Source: a virus | DNA length: 53,315 nt | Virus record (IMG/VR): IMGVR_UViG_3300030519_000023 | Location: 1-53,315 of that record | Reading direction: 5' to 3' (one strand) | In this document: piece by piece, positions 37,446 to 45,810 of the stretch | Position numbering within the stretch: position 1 is the first letter of the stretch | How the letters are laid out: every line of letters begins with the position of its first letter | Notes under the pieces: generated by a model | The model's input: the letters and a program-made list of their open reading frames with translations, nothing else | Told to the model about the DNA's origin: nothing | Databases searched by the model: none | Program-made: the position numbers and the translations under genes

Positions 37446-38347
37446 GTCTGGGTGTACTCCCCAAGGGCAAACAGGCCACGGCACTGGGTTCCGGCGGCTT
37501 TGCGGCGATTCACCAGGGCATTCACCAAGGCCGGCGTGATGTGCTTGGATCCGATGGATTGGTCGGCATTCCGAACCAGGGGAATCTGGACATAGAAGCA
37601 CCCGGCCAAGGAGTCATCCCCGGCGGTGAAGCCCGGCGTATTGGCCGCCTTGGCGGGGGTGAAATTCTTGTTTCCGATGATCGAGGCAAGGGCAGGGTTT
37701 GCCGGACCGAAGGTGGAATTCAGGAACCGATGACCGCCAGTCTGGGCCGCCGCGTCCACGACGTTGACACTGAGCCCCTGGGGCAGCCCGAAGGCCGCAT
37801 TGATGACCAGGGCCAGTCCGTAGCTGGTCGTGGATGGGCGAGAAATGTCGGCCAGAATCCGAAGCGCATACTGGCTGTCGGTCTCCATCACCCAAACCGG
37901 GGGAGTCTGGGTCAAGTCCTGGTATCCCCAACGAGAGTTTCCCAGGGCACTCCCCCAGTCGTCCAGGTAGCCCCCAGAGGCGCCGGAAGCCGTCGATGAC
38001 CCCGTGGGCGGGGTTTGGCTTGCCGGGGGCACCACGAGGGTAGGAGTGGGATCGTAGGGAATGGGCGGGTTGATGTAGTAGCCAGTCCAGAGGGCGAACC
38101 GGGGATCCTGGCTCGGAGCCACATAGGCCGGGTTCGACATCGGCAGGAGGCTCGGGGAGACCGGCTGCTGATTGCAAGCCGCGCCGACCGAGAGCTGTTG
38201 CTCGAATGCCGTCGCCTGGGCATCCTGCCAATCCCCCAGAAAATACGATGCCGCGATGAGCCTCGCCAAAGGGAGGCCCGAAGTCGGAGGTGCCGGCGGG
38301 ATGAGCCGCGCCAGTCGGTCCAGGGTTAGCTGTTGTCCACTCGCCAT
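37442..38347 (-). CDS. gpI-like baseplate/fibre connector candidate
   Basis: This 301-residue protein starts with GCGAGG upstream. A Pro-rich middle separates a helical N-terminal part from a C-terminal ordered region with METDSQYALRILADISRPS and YGLALVINAAFGLP. That pattern (charged stretch, R-I-L-A-D-I, then a small helix before F-G) is compatible with gpI/DUF2612-type proteins that link wedge and fibre. It opens the minus-strand unit that ends in the fibre. The divergent neighbour is the sheath gene. The family call is inference. Confidence 0.55.
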   Translation of the reverse strand: MASGQQLTLDRLARLIPPAPPTSGLPLARLIAASYFLGDWQDAQATAFEQQLSVGAACNQQPVSPSLLPMSNPAYVAPSQDPRFALWTGYYINPPIPYDPTPTLVVPPASQTPPTGSSTASGASGGYLDDWGSALGNSRWGYQDLTQTPPVWVMETDSQYALRILADISRPSTTSYGLALVINAAFGLPQGLSVNVVDAAAQTGGHRFLNSTFGPANPALASIIGNKNFTPAKAANTPGFTAGDDSLAGCFYVQIPLVRNADQSIGSKHITPALVNALVNRRKAAGTQCRGLFALGEYTQT

Positions 38348-38476
38348 AGGGAAAGCCTCGCCCGGGAGGGCCCTTAGAAGGCCGAACCCCTTGTGTTAGG
38401 TGGCTCCTATCCCTATGCCCATGGCTCCGGGCGCCCCTCCTCTCTGCGAATCCTTGGGGATCACATGGAGGCGTTT

Positions 38477-40252
38477 ATGCCGGGCAACATTGGGCTTTTC
38501 GTGGGCGGAACCCAAGTGGTGCGGCCTTCCGTCGTCACCCAGATCAATACCAGCGCAATGGTTCCGACCAGCAATGGATCCCCGCAGATTGCCGGGTTCA
38601 TTGGTGCTTTCGACGGCGGCGTCCCCAACGTCATCATGACGTTCACCTCCCTGGCCCAGGCCATGGCGACCCTTCGCGGCGGCCAGGCCCTGAGCTACCT
38701 GGCGCGGATCTTCCAGCCTGGCGGCGGCAATGCCGGAGCCAGCCAGGTCTATGTGGTCCGGGCCGGCGCCCCGACTCAGGCCACCCAGGCGAACCCCTGC
38801 GGATTGACCTTCACCTCCCGGGACTTTGGGCTGCACACCAACGGCATCTCCGTCACCGTGGCCGTGGGCGCCGTCACTCCCTGGGCCGTCACCGTCGCCA
38901 AGCCCGCCGACAACTACTCCCGGACTTACAACGTCGGGGCTGCCCTGACCGTTTCCTCCAGTGCCGTGCTGCCCAAGCTGATCTTCGATGAAATCAACAT
39001 GCTGGCGACGATGCAGGAAAACGGCGTGACCGTTTCCACCATGACCTTCCCCATTGGGAATGGCGTCACCATCTCCCAGCTCATTCCCTGGATCAACGCA
39101 CGAGCCGGGTGGAATGCCGCCCTGGCGACCGGCGCCGATCCTTCGATGCCGTGCCAGTACATGGACAACCCGACCGGCGGCTTCACTATCGGCACCACCG
39201 CCACCCCCGTCACCGCGTCCCAGGGCATGGCGATCTACGAGATCAACCTGAACGACGCCCAGGTCACCGTCGCCCTCACGACCGGAAGCACCTATGCCGC
39301 CCTGGCGGTTGAAGCTGCCGCTCCCCTGTCCGGTGGCACCGGTAACTCCCAGGTGGTCCTTTCCACTGGAGCCGCTGGCGACTGGGCCACCGCCCTGGGC
39401 GTCATGGATACCGTGGACTGCGCGGCACTTTTCCTGGCCTCGTCCCTCCCCGCCGTTCAGGCTCTGGGATACCAGGACTGCCTGACCCAGCGCACCATCA
39501 CCCGGAAGCGATACCGGATCCTCTACACCGGCAACGCCCCGGCTGGGACCTCCACCCCGGAAACCTCCAACGTCGCCGCCACGGTCCTCAACGCCCCGAT
39601 CCTCGCCGGCCCCGTGGTCTACGCCTGGAACGGAACCGCCGGGCTCAACCCGATGTCGGGCCTGACCGAGCAGCTCGGCAGCCTCGGCACCGCCGCCCAG
39701 CTCTGCGGCATGGCTTGTGGCACGGGCCCCGCCCAGTCCCTGACCAACAACTTCCTGACCTCCTACGGCCTGGAATACCCCAACCCATCCGACGCGGATG
39801 TCAACGCCCTCCTCTTGGCGGGCATCACCCCCATCGTGACGGACCCCGTGACCGGGAACGCCGTGGTAGTCCAGGCGATCACGACCTACCAGGGCGGAAG
39901 CAACGTGTCCTTCCGCACCCTGGTCGGCCTTCGGGTCCAGGACGCCATCTCCCGGATGTTCAACTCGGTCCTTGCGTCCTTCGTCGGTGCCCCGCTCGAC
40001 ATGGCCACTGGCCAGTCGATCTACGCGACGTGCCAGAAGAACCTGGACGCCAACACCATGAGCCCCCAGAACACCAGCGGGTTCTTGACTCCTGGCTTCG
40101 TCAACGGGGCCGAAGTCCCGGCCTGGACCAACCTGAGCGTGACGACCGATGGGCTCCAGACCTGGTTTGCCAGCGTCCAGGCCCACCCGGTCTGCGAGTC
40201 GGACTACATCGACGTCTCCGTGAACCTGGTCCCCGTCCCGATCAACCTGTGA
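38477..40252 (+). CDS. contractile tail sheath protein
   Basis: The protein has 591 residues. The start at MPGNIGLFVGGTQVV is chosen because GGAGG stands five bases upstream; an ATG 12 bases before lacks one. Features are a long beta-rich N-terminus with many Gly/Ser, a middle domain (ARAGWNAALATGADPSM), and a C-terminal region with ALGYQDCLTQRTITRKRYRI and FRTLVGLRVQDAISRMF, ending SDYIDVSVNLVPVPINL in strands as expected for sheath. It precedes the tube gene, as in most myophages, and would contract to drive the tube. The minus strand also holds a long open frame here, which is a shadow. Confidence 0.85.
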   Translation: MPGNIGLFVGGTQVVRPSVVTQINTSAMVPTSNGSPQIAGFIGAFDGGVPNVIMTFTSLAQAMATLRGGQALSYLARIFQPGGGNAGASQVYVVRAGAPTQATQANPCGLTFTSRDFGLHTNGISVTVAVGAVTPWAVTVAKPADNYSRTYNVGAALTVSSSAVLPKLIFDEINMLATMQENGVTVSTMTFPIGNGVTISQLIPWINARAGWNAALATGADPSMPCQYMDNPTGGFTIGTTATPVTASQGMAIYEINLNDAQVTVALTTGSTYAALAVEAAAPLSGGTGNSQVVLSTGAAGDWATALGVMDTVDCAALFLASSLPAVQALGYQDCLTQRTITRKRYRILYTGNAPAGTSTPETSNVAATVLNAPILAGPVVYAWNGTAGLNPMSGLTEQLGSLGTAAQLCGMACGTGPAQSLTNNFLTSYGLEYPNPSDADVNALLLAGITPIVTDPVTGNAVVVQAITTYQGGSNVSFRTLVGLRVQDAISRMFNSVLASFVGAPLDMATGQSIYATCQKNLDANTMSPQNTSGFLTPGFVNGAEVPAWTNLSVTTDGLQTWFASVQAHPVCESDYIDVSVNLVPVPINL

Positions 40253-40262
40253 GGTAGAGACC

Positions 40263-40679
40263 ATGGCAAATCTGGCCACTCAGCAAGTCATCGGCGGCCA
40301 TACCGCCCGCATTCTCCTGAACGGGGCCGACGTAGGCTTCGTTCAGGGCCTCACCTGGAACATTGATGGCGGCATCCAGGAAGTCTTCGTCCTGGGTTCC
40401 GTCGAGGCCCAGGAACACCAGCAGACGCATTACAGCGTCTCTGGCGAACTGAGCCGCTACTACATCCGTAACATGATTGTGGACTCGTCCGCCCTGGGCG
40501 CCCGAACGGCCGCCGACATGATCAGGACCGGAACCTTCGACCTCCAGGTGATCGACACCACCTCGGGGCAGACCATCGAGACGCTGGAGAGCTGCACCTT
40601 GGCCACCCAGTCCAGCGGTGTCCAGGCGGGCGCCCTGGTCTCCCAGAGGTATTCCTTCCGCGCCCTCAAGACGAGGTAG
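40263..40679 (+). CDS. tail tube protein
   Basis: This 138-residue protein lies directly after the sheath, with GAGGTAGAG upstream. It begins MANLATQQVIGGHTARI and is a compact beta barrel by pattern (GADVGFVQGLTWNIDGG, HYSVSGELSRYYIRN, YSFRALKTR). Tube proteins of XkdM or gp19 type have this size and position and polymerise inside the sheath. There is no catalytic motif. Confidence 0.85.
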   Translation: MANLATQQVIGGHTARILLNGADVGFVQGLTWNIDGGIQEVFVLGSVEAQEHQQTHYSVSGELSRYYIRNMIVDSSALGARTAADMIRTGTFDLQVIDTTSGQTIETLESCTLATQSSGVQAGALVSQRYSFRALKTR

Positions 40680-40682
40680 CCC

Positions 40683-41084
40683 GTGGCCGAAGAAATCACC
40701 GACCCCATTCTCCGCGAAGCCGCCGGCCTGGATCCCAGGCTGGCGAAGGTCGGAGACAAGGACATCCTGAAGGCCCCCCGGTTTGAGTCGGAATTCGATT
40801 CCCCCGGCTTCCCGGCCCTTTCCGGCAAGGTCACCGTCCGCTATGCCAACGTCGGCGATACCCTCGCCATCGAGGCGCTGTCCATGGGCGGCGGCCGGTT
40901 CGCCGAAGCCATTGCCACCCTTCAGGTCTGCGTCGATTCTGCCCCTGCCTCCTGGTATCGGGCCTCGAAGGAAGGGGGGATTCCCAGCCTGGACCTGTCG
41001 ACCATTCTGGACGCGGAATCCCTGGTTGATCTCTACCAGGCATACTCCGCCTGGCGGTCGGCCTTTCGACGCGGCGGCAAGTGA
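40683..41084 (+). CDS. tail assembly chaperone, N-terminal frame
   Basis: The product has 133 residues and starts at GTG. It sits between tube and tape-measure genes, where tail assembly chaperones lie. It is helical with a compact beta start (SGKVTVRYANVGDTLAI) and a C-terminal helical part (ILDAESLVDLYQAYSAWRS). A second frame overlaps its end in the +1 phase and extends to 41334; a shift at TTT CGA (41064-41069) would give a 216-residue fusion. Chaperone pairs with one long and one short form are usual in long-tailed phages. The chaperone call is from position. Confidence 0.7.
   Translation: MAEEITDPILREAAGLDPRLAKVGDKDILKAPRFESEFDSPGFPALSGKVTVRYANVGDTLAIEALSMGGGRFAEAIATLQVCVDSAPASWYRASKEGGIPSLDLSTILDAESLVDLYQAYSAWRSAFRRGGK
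41064..41070 (+). other. candidate +1 frameshift site
   Basis: In frame, the codons are GCC TTT CGA CGC. A tRNA-Phe at TTT can re-pair with TTC one base on, with CGA slow in the A site; translation then continues into the second frame. It lies six codons before the stop of the first frame. Confidence 0.45.
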
Positions 41085-41112
41085 ATTCATCTGGAAGGAC
41101 CCATCCCACCGG

Positions 41113-41334
41113 ATGACGATGGTTTGGGAGGGGTCCAGGGCCCTCGGCCTCCACCCCTGGCACCCCGACGTGATGCAGCTCTCCCAGCACCAGCTCTGGT
41201 GGGCCATCGTTCAGAGCCGGGAAGACAAGGGGTTCTCGCCCCGGGGCCGGCGCGAAGAAGCCAGAGCCCAAGAACGTAGCGAATCGGTCGGAAAGCTCGT
41301 CGCCTGGGCCGACACCCATATTTCCGGGAGCTGA
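41113..41334 (+). CDS. tail assembly chaperone, C-terminal frame
   Basis: The frame continues open upstream but this entry gives the part after the first ATG (73 residues, MTMVWEGSRALGLHPWHPDV...). No good ribosome site precedes the ATG: AAGGAC is 12 bases away. The content (Trp-rich, then a highly charged helix) resembles the second part of tail assembly chaperones. Production by frameshift from the upstream frame is more likely than independent initiation. It ends just before the ATG of the 206-residue gene. Confidence 0.55.
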   Translation: MTMVWEGSRALGLHPWHPDVMQLSQHQLWWAIVQSREDKGFSPRGRREEARAQERSESVGKLVAWADTHISGS

Positions 41335-41337
41335 CCC

Positions 41338-41958
41338 ATGTTTGACACCCTCGCCTTCGACCAGCTCCTCGGCACTCCTGACCAGGGCTCCCGCCTTCTG
41401 TGGGCCCAGGCCAGGAGGTGCGTGTGCTTCGACCTGGACGGCGGGACGAACATCGCCTGTCCGATCTGCTCGGGCTCGGCCTACGTCTGGGAGGACTGGT
41501 CCGATGAATTCCGGGCCGGGATGGTCGGCCTGTCCGGGAGGGCCATCGAGAATCTTTCTCAGCGTTTCGGGCCCGGCATGGTGGGGGACGCCACGATCTC
41601 CCTGCCCCAGTCCGCCCCCCCCTATTCCTCGGCCACCCAGCGCGACCGGTTCGTGGCTCTGGATGCCCTGGACATCTTCGAGTGGAGCCTAATCCCCGGG
41701 GTCGCGGTCAAGATGCCGGTCAACGGGGTTCTCCTGGAGGCCCGGGTGATCGCCACCTCTGGCCTGTCCATGGTCCGGGTTCCGGTCCCCCAACCCGACG
41801 CCAACGAACGGATCTCCGTCACCACCCAAACCGTCGTGCGCCTCCAGGCCCCCCGCCGTTTTGAGGTGGTCACCGACCTGTCCCAGGTCCGGGCCATCAT
41901 GCCGGGGCTCCCTCGCAAAGTCCTGGTGAAGCTGATTGACGTAAGCGTGAGGTGGTAG
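41338..41958 (+). CDS. tail protein with Cys motif between chaperone and tape measure
   Basis: The product has 206 residues; GGGAG lies seven bases upstream. An N-terminal part carries CVCFDLDGG and CPICSGSAY, a likely four-Cys metal site. A beta-rich C-terminal part follows (LIPGVAVKMPVNGVLLEARV, RVPVPQPDANERISV). Its place before the tape measure suggests a tail-tip, tail-completion or head-tail joining function. The family is not recognised. Confidence 0.65.
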   Translation: MFDTLAFDQLLGTPDQGSRLLWAQARRCVCFDLDGGTNIACPICSGSAYVWEDWSDEFRAGMVGLSGRAIENLSQRFGPGMVGDATISLPQSAPPYSSATQRDRFVALDALDIFEWSLIPGVAVKMPVNGVLLEARVIATSGLSMVRVPVPQPDANERISVTTQTVVRLQAPRRFEVVTDLSQVRAIMPGLPRKVLVKLIDVSVRW

Positions 41959-41959
41959 C

Positions 41960-43840
41960 ATGGCCGAATTCCTGAAAGACCTCCATGTCCAACTCAAGGT
42001 AGGGGCCGACTTCGCCGAAGCCGAGGCCGCCAACGCCCAAGCCGTAGAGCGGATCAAACAATCCCAGGTCCAGGCCGTCTCGGGCGGTACCGGCAACTTC
42101 ACTATGGGCGCCACGACGCCCCACGTCCTCCCGCCGGCCCAGGGCCCCTTGTCTTCCGCCTACTCCATGATGGGCAACGCCGGACCCAGCGCGGGCATGT
42201 CGGCAGAACTGGCCAACGGCCAGGTGAAAGACCTGTTCCGGGAGCTGATCAAGGCCCTGGAGGGGAACACCAACGCAAAGAAGGATGGAACGGGTGGGAG
42301 CGAAGGATCCCCTGCCGGAGCAGGTGGCGCCCCTCCCATTGAAGGTGGCGCCCCTGGAATCACCGGTCCAGCCCCGGCCGGGGGGATCTTCGGAAGGAAC
42401 TCCCTGCATTCCTGGGAGGTTCAGCGGGCCATGAATGACCCCATGGGATTCGCTTCAGGGGCGATCATGGGCCCCGCGATGGCTAAAGCCGGGCGGCTGG
42501 CCATGATGGAGTCCGGGGGAGCCCTGGGAGAGATTGGGGCGGCTGGATCCATAGGGCTCATCGGGGGCGCCCTTTATGGGGGCTACAAGATCGGCGACAT
42601 GATCAACCAGGGAACCCTCTCTGCCGGAGAAAGAGAGGTTCAGAAGCGAATGCGGGACGCCACCCTGTCCTCCGGGGTGGGCCTGGACTTTCGCGGACTC
42701 ACCTTCTCCAAGGATCGCCTGAAGCCCGCCGATGGGCTCAGTGACAACTTCAATTATGACTATGCCCGCGAAGGGCTCCAGGGACTCGGTGTTCACCTGG
42801 GCGACATGGGCGATGCCGACCGGGCAGGGATGCCGGCCTTCATGTCCAGGATGGGTCAGGCATCGAATCAAATGGGCGTTTCCCGCGACGGCACGGCCGG
42901 GTTCATGGGACAACTTTGGGCATCTGGGGCCGGAGAAAAGACCCTCTCTGGATCCCAAACGATCCTCGAAAAAATCCGGGAAACCATCGAGGCCGGCAAC
43001 AAGATCGGAATCAAGGGGAACGACACTCTCCAGGCCGTCTCGTCCCTGATGCAGATGGAGCAGACCCGCTCCGGCGCCGTCTCGGGGTCCGTATTTGACC
43101 GAATGCGCCGAGAGCAGGAAGCGTTGGGAGATTTCGACAAGCACTCGCTGGGCGGCTCAAAATCGCTTGGGGTAATGAACGCGGCTGGAAACAACCATAA
43201 CGCCATTTTCCAGGGTGCAGAGATGGCCTCGCTCCTTAGCCCAACTGGCCTTACCGGTGCCGGAAAGGCGGCATGGCATGACCTCCCCCACAATAAGGCG
43301 CTCGATAGTCTGCCTGACTACGAAAAGGCCCAGATACTCATGGATTCCCCAGAGTATAAAAGAACATTTGGGGCAAAAATGCTCCAGGGATCGTGGGGAA
43401 AGTTGCCACCCATTGTCCAGAGACACCTCATGGGGCTCGATGGACAATCCATCCTCCAGGCCGACTCCTATCTTGCCGTGGCTCGGCATGGATTTAAGCC
43501 TAAAAAGAAGGACGGATCCTCCCTTGGCTCCGACTTCAATCAGGAACTCAATGAAACAGAACACCTATCGGCCTATGGTGGCCAAGTCAAAGAGATCGCT
43601 ACGTCGGGAGCCAGTGAACAGAGGCTTATGGGTCTTCTTCAATGGGAGGCCGAAAAAGCTAAAGCGGAACTCGAAGCAAGTAAGACGTTCAGTCAGGGCG
43701 TTGATAATTTTGGTGGTTGGGTATCACAGTTGACTGCTGGAAGCTGGATAGACCGAGCCAAGGCTGGCTTTGGGATGGCATTTGACCCAGGAGGGACGGT
43801 CAGGGGATGGATGCACAATGATCCAAACAAAAAACAATAA
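41960..43840 (+). CDS. tape measure protein
   Basis: This 626-residue protein follows the tail chaperone region. It is mostly helical, with a Gly/Pro/Ala linker near residues 105-155 and a hydrophobic, Gly-rich segment near 180-215 (GEIGAAGSIGLIGGALYGGY) that may insert into the host membrane on injection. The short repeats and helical rods are as expected for a protein that sets tail length; about 0.15 nm per residue would give a tail of roughly 90 nm (a rule of thumb, not a measurement). GC content falls toward the 3' end. There is no peptidase motif. Confidence 0.75.
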   Translation: MAEFLKDLHVQLKVGADFAEAEAANAQAVERIKQSQVQAVSGGTGNFTMGATTPHVLPPAQGPLSSAYSMMGNAGPSAGMSAELANGQVKDLFRELIKALEGNTNAKKDGTGGSEGSPAGAGGAPPIEGGAPGITGPAPAGGIFGRNSLHSWEVQRAMNDPMGFASGAIMGPAMAKAGRLAMMESGGALGEIGAAGSIGLIGGALYGGYKIGDMINQGTLSAGEREVQKRMRDATLSSGVGLDFRGLTFSKDRLKPADGLSDNFNYDYAREGLQGLGVHLGDMGDADRAGMPAFMSRMGQASNQMGVSRDGTAGFMGQLWASGAGEKTLSGSQTILEKIRETIEAGNKIGIKGNDTLQAVSSLMQMEQTRSGAVSGSVFDRMRREQEALGDFDKHSLGGSKSLGVMNAAGNNHNAIFQGAEMASLLSPTGLTGAGKAAWHDLPHNKALDSLPDYEKAQILMDSPEYKRTFGAKMLQGSWGKLPPIVQRHLMGLDGQSILQADSYLAVARHGFKPKKKDGSSLGSDFNQELNETEHLSAYGGQVKEIATSGASEQRLMGLLQWEAEKAKAELEASKTFSQGVDNFGGWVSQLTAGSWIDRAKAGFGMAFDPGGTVRGWMHNDPNKKQ

Positions 43841-43855
43841 ATGTGGGTATTTATA

Positions 43856-44257
43856 TTAAAAATCTCGGTCCAGTTTCCTAAATCCACCCTTTTCCCCACT
43901 CATATTTTTAATTGAATTTTCAGGAATATTATCCAAATATTTTATCGCAATATCTGCCGGAGTTCCTTTGGCGTCTGCGTCTGTCCACCAAGCATCAATC
44001 TCCTTGTTGAATTCCTTCTCTTTCTCCACATAGGAACTGCCCGCTTCCTTGAAGACCCGACTCATTTCCTCCGTTACCGTCAGATGGTATTGGGTTGCAG
44101 AAATATACTCGTATGATCCATTAGATGATAAAAAATATTGATGTATCTTTTTTGATTTTGCGTTATGGAACTCTGTAATAAGAAAATTTACGCTAATGCA
44201 CCATATGGTTAGTGCGGCCACAACCCCAAGCGCGACCTTTGCCCATTTCTTATTCAT
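43856..44257 (-). CDS. AT-rich moron encoding a membrane-anchored protein
   Basis: This 133-residue protein starts MNKKWAKVALGVVAALTIW. The N-terminal hydrophobic segment (residues about 6-24) is a signal anchor; the rest is a charged periplasmic or extracellular domain, ending in Lys/Asp-rich segments. It is antisense to its neighbours and much richer in A and T than its surroundings, with a promoter-like TTGCTG/GATAAT at 44277-44304 and GGGAG before the ATG. These are signs of a horizontally acquired moron, often expressed from lysogens to change the host surface or exclude other phages. Function is unknown. Confidence 0.75.
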   Translation of the reverse strand: MNKKWAKVALGVVAALTIWCISVNFLITEFHNAKSKKIHQYFLSSNGSYEYISATQYHLTVTEEMSRVFKEAGSSYVEKEKEFNKEIDAWWTDADAKGTPADIAIKYLDNIPENSIKNMSGEKGGFRKLDRDF

Positions 44258-44276
44258 GCCATCTCCCGATCTCCAC

Positions 44277-44304
44277 ATTATCCACAAGGCGACGCGCCCA
44301 GCAA
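44277..44304 (-). promoter_or_regulatory. promoter of the moron gene
   Basis: On the minus strand, TTGCTG and GATAAT are 16 bases apart and end about 20 bases before the gene's ATG. The -10 has five of six matches, the -35 only three. It is the only promoter candidate in the divergent gap to lysis cassette B. Confidence 0.55.
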
Positions 44305-44377
44305 TACCAGCGGGGTATCCCGTTGGACGACCGCCTCCCGGGCCGGGCCTTGCTCAAGGCTGGAGGTGGAGGGCCCC

Positions 44378-44872
44378 ATGGCCACGATTGAAGCGGCAAT
44401 GCCATTCCTTTTGAACCACGAAGGCGGCTGGAGCAACCGGCGGCAGGACCGTGGCGGCCCGACCATGAAGGGGATCACCCTGGCCGTGGCTCAGGCATTC
44501 GGCATCATGACTGAGGATGACCTCCGCAACATTTCCGACGAGGACGTGCTGCGGATCTATCGCGCCGGCTACTGGCGGTTCGATGGGGTGAACGATCAGA
44601 GGGTCGCCAGCAAGTGCTTCGACCTCTGCGTCAACTTCGGGGACGGGACGGAGCTGAAAATGATCCAGGTCATCGTCGGAGTCCCGGCCGATGGGCATTA
44701 TGGTCCCGCGACCGAGACCGCGATCAACGCCGAGGACCCGGACCAGCTCATCCAGGCTATCTCGGATGCTGCCGTGGCCAGGTATGAGGAAATCGTGGCC
44801 AGGAATCCCAACGACGAGGAATTCATGCGGGGCTGGCTGGTTCGTGCCAAGGACGTGCCGGATGTCGCCTGA
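44378..44872 (+). CDS. endolysin, GH108 muramidase (copy B)
   Basis: This 164-residue enzyme aligns without gaps to copy A (about 70% identity by hand count). It has the same catalytic Glu15 (NHEGGWSNRR), D-R-G-G-P-T, and a peptidoglycan-binding second half (IYRAGYWRFDGVNDQ, NFGDGTELKM). ATG is preferred over an upstream GTG because GGAGGTGGAGGG precedes it. It should cut the glycan strand at lysis. The holin-like gene downstream overlaps its last 11 bases, as in cassette A. The presence of both copies suggests either duplication within the phage or acquisition of a related cassette. Confidence 0.92.
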   Translation: MATIEAAMPFLLNHEGGWSNRRQDRGGPTMKGITLAVAQAFGIMTEDDLRNISDEDVLRIYRAGYWRFDGVNDQRVASKCFDLCVNFGDGTELKMIQVIVGVPADGHYGPATETAINAEDPDQLIQAISDAAVARYEEIVARNPNDEEFMRGWLVRAKDVPDVA

Positions 44873-45182
44873 ACCATGCCTGACCCCCGAGACCCCTATC
44901 TCCCCTGCCCCTACTCCGACGACCATTACGTCCCGCTGCCTCCAGGCACTCCAGAAGATCGTCCGGGACCTGATGACGGGGAAGGACAATACCAGCCATG
45001 ACCTGGGGAAGTATTCCTGGGTCATCTGCACCATCGCCATCATCGGCGGCTGGTATTGGCAGCTTGTCCATAAGGCCCCGAACATGAACATCAAAGACCT
45101 GGCCATCGCCCTTGCCGGAAATACCGCCTCCCACGGCATCGCCATCGGGATGAAGGGCTCCACCGAACCCAACCCGAGGTGA
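44862..45182 (+). CDS. holin-like membrane protein (lysis cassette B)
   Basis: The product has 106 residues, a Pro/Thr-rich N-terminus, one hydrophobic segment (YSWVICTIAIIGGWYWQL) and a second weaker one (LAIALAGNTASHGIAIGM). It starts inside the endolysin gene with an 11-base overlap, as in cassette A, where the protein has 108 residues. The C-terminal pattern (D-x-A...L-A-x-x-x-x-S-H-G-I-A-I-G-M-K) is compatible with a common origin, though identity is low. Function as a holin is inferred from position and hydrophobicity. Confidence 0.65.
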   Translation: MSPEPCLTPETPISPAPTPTTITSRCLQALQKIVRDLMTGKDNTSHDLGKYSWVICTIAIIGGWYWQLVHKAPNMNIKDLAIALAGNTASHGIAIGMKGSTEPNPR

Positions 45183-45184
45183 CC

Positions 45185-45541
45185 ATGCTCCCACTCAACG
45201 TCCTCCTGACCCAAGCCAAGGCTTACCTCAACGTGATCATCGGCACCCTGGTCACTCTGGTCGTTCTGGCCACCGGGACCTATATCGCCGTCCTACGCCA
45301 CGAGCGCAACGACGCCCGCGCCAAGGTCGCCGTCCTCCAGCCCGTGGTTGACGGTTACATCGCCGCCTCCAAGGCCCTCCAGACCCGCCTGGACGCCGCG
45401 AACAAGGCTCTCGGCGACGAGGATAAGGCATCCAAGGAACTGATCGCCAGTCTTCAGAAATCCGCCCCCAAGAATCCCGCCCAGGTCAACGCCTGGGCCA
45501 TCGCTGCCTCCAAGCGAATCGCGGCCGAGGCCAAAAGGTGA
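45185..45541 (+). CDS. i-spanin-like protein (Rz type)
   Basis: The product has 118 residues. The start ATG follows GAGG. A hydrophobic anchor (residues about 13-35, YLNVIIGTLVTLVVLATGTYIAV) precedes a charged coiled coil (RHERNDARAKVAVLQPVVDG, KALQTRLDAANKALGDEDKA). This is the topology of inner-membrane spanins, which contact an outer-membrane lipoprotein to join and disrupt the envelope. The next gene encodes a small lipoprotein, so the two are a likely spanin pair. The family assignment is by topology. Confidence 0.75.
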   Translation: MLPLNVLLTQAKAYLNVIIGTLVTLVVLATGTYIAVLRHERNDARAKVAVLQPVVDGYIAASKALQTRLDAANKALGDEDKASKELIASLQKSAPKNPAQVNAWAIAASKRIAAEAKR

Positions 45542-45544
45542 ATC

Positions 45545-45805
45545 ATGCGGCAACACTTCCTCTGGCTCTGCGTGGGGGCTTCCCTCCTTGTTGGGTGCAA
45601 CAAACCCCCGGTGGTGTTCCCGTGTCCGCCCCCTCCAGTCGTGACGCAACCTTCCCTTCGCACCGCGTCCCTCGACCCCCAGAGTTCCCCGGATCAGGTG
45701 ACGGAAGCCTACGTCCTGGACCTGGCCGATTGGGTGGGTTACGCGACCCAGCTCCAGGTCGCCCTGGACGCCTACCGGCCGGCGCCTTCCTTCCCGCCCA
45801 AGTAG
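45545..45805 (+). CDS. o-spanin-like lipoprotein (Rz1 type)
   Basis: The product has 86 residues. A signal peptide with lipobox LLVGC (Cys near residue 18) is followed by a Pro-rich region (NKPPVVFPCPPPPVVTQ) and a short helical tail. This is as expected for an outer-membrane lipoprotein spanin; the Pro-rich character is common in Rz1. It lies four bases after the i-spanin-like gene. Together they argue for a Gram-negative host. AAAAGG precedes the ATG. Confidence 0.8.
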   Translation: MRQHFLWLCVGASLLVGCNKPPVVFPCPPPPVVTQPSLRTASLDPQSSPDQVTEAYVLDLADWVGYATQLQVALDAYRPAPSFPPK

Positions 45806-45810
45806 GCGGA

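Noticed and set aside
38348-38476. Promoter for the sheath gene (TTGTGT and TATGCC, 17 bases apart)
   Set aside because: Only three of six matches in each box. Late myophage promoters may not follow sigma70, so it was not annotated.
38396-40279. 627-residue minus-strand frame opposite the tail sheath gene
   Set aside because: It spans the sheath-tube boundary, is very Gly/Val/Asp-rich, and the plus-strand protein has sheath features and a good start.
43837-43854. ATAAAT/ATTTAT inverted repeat between tape measure and moron genes as a bidirectional terminator
   Set aside because: The stem is only six A-T pairs and would be too weak for a confident terminator call.
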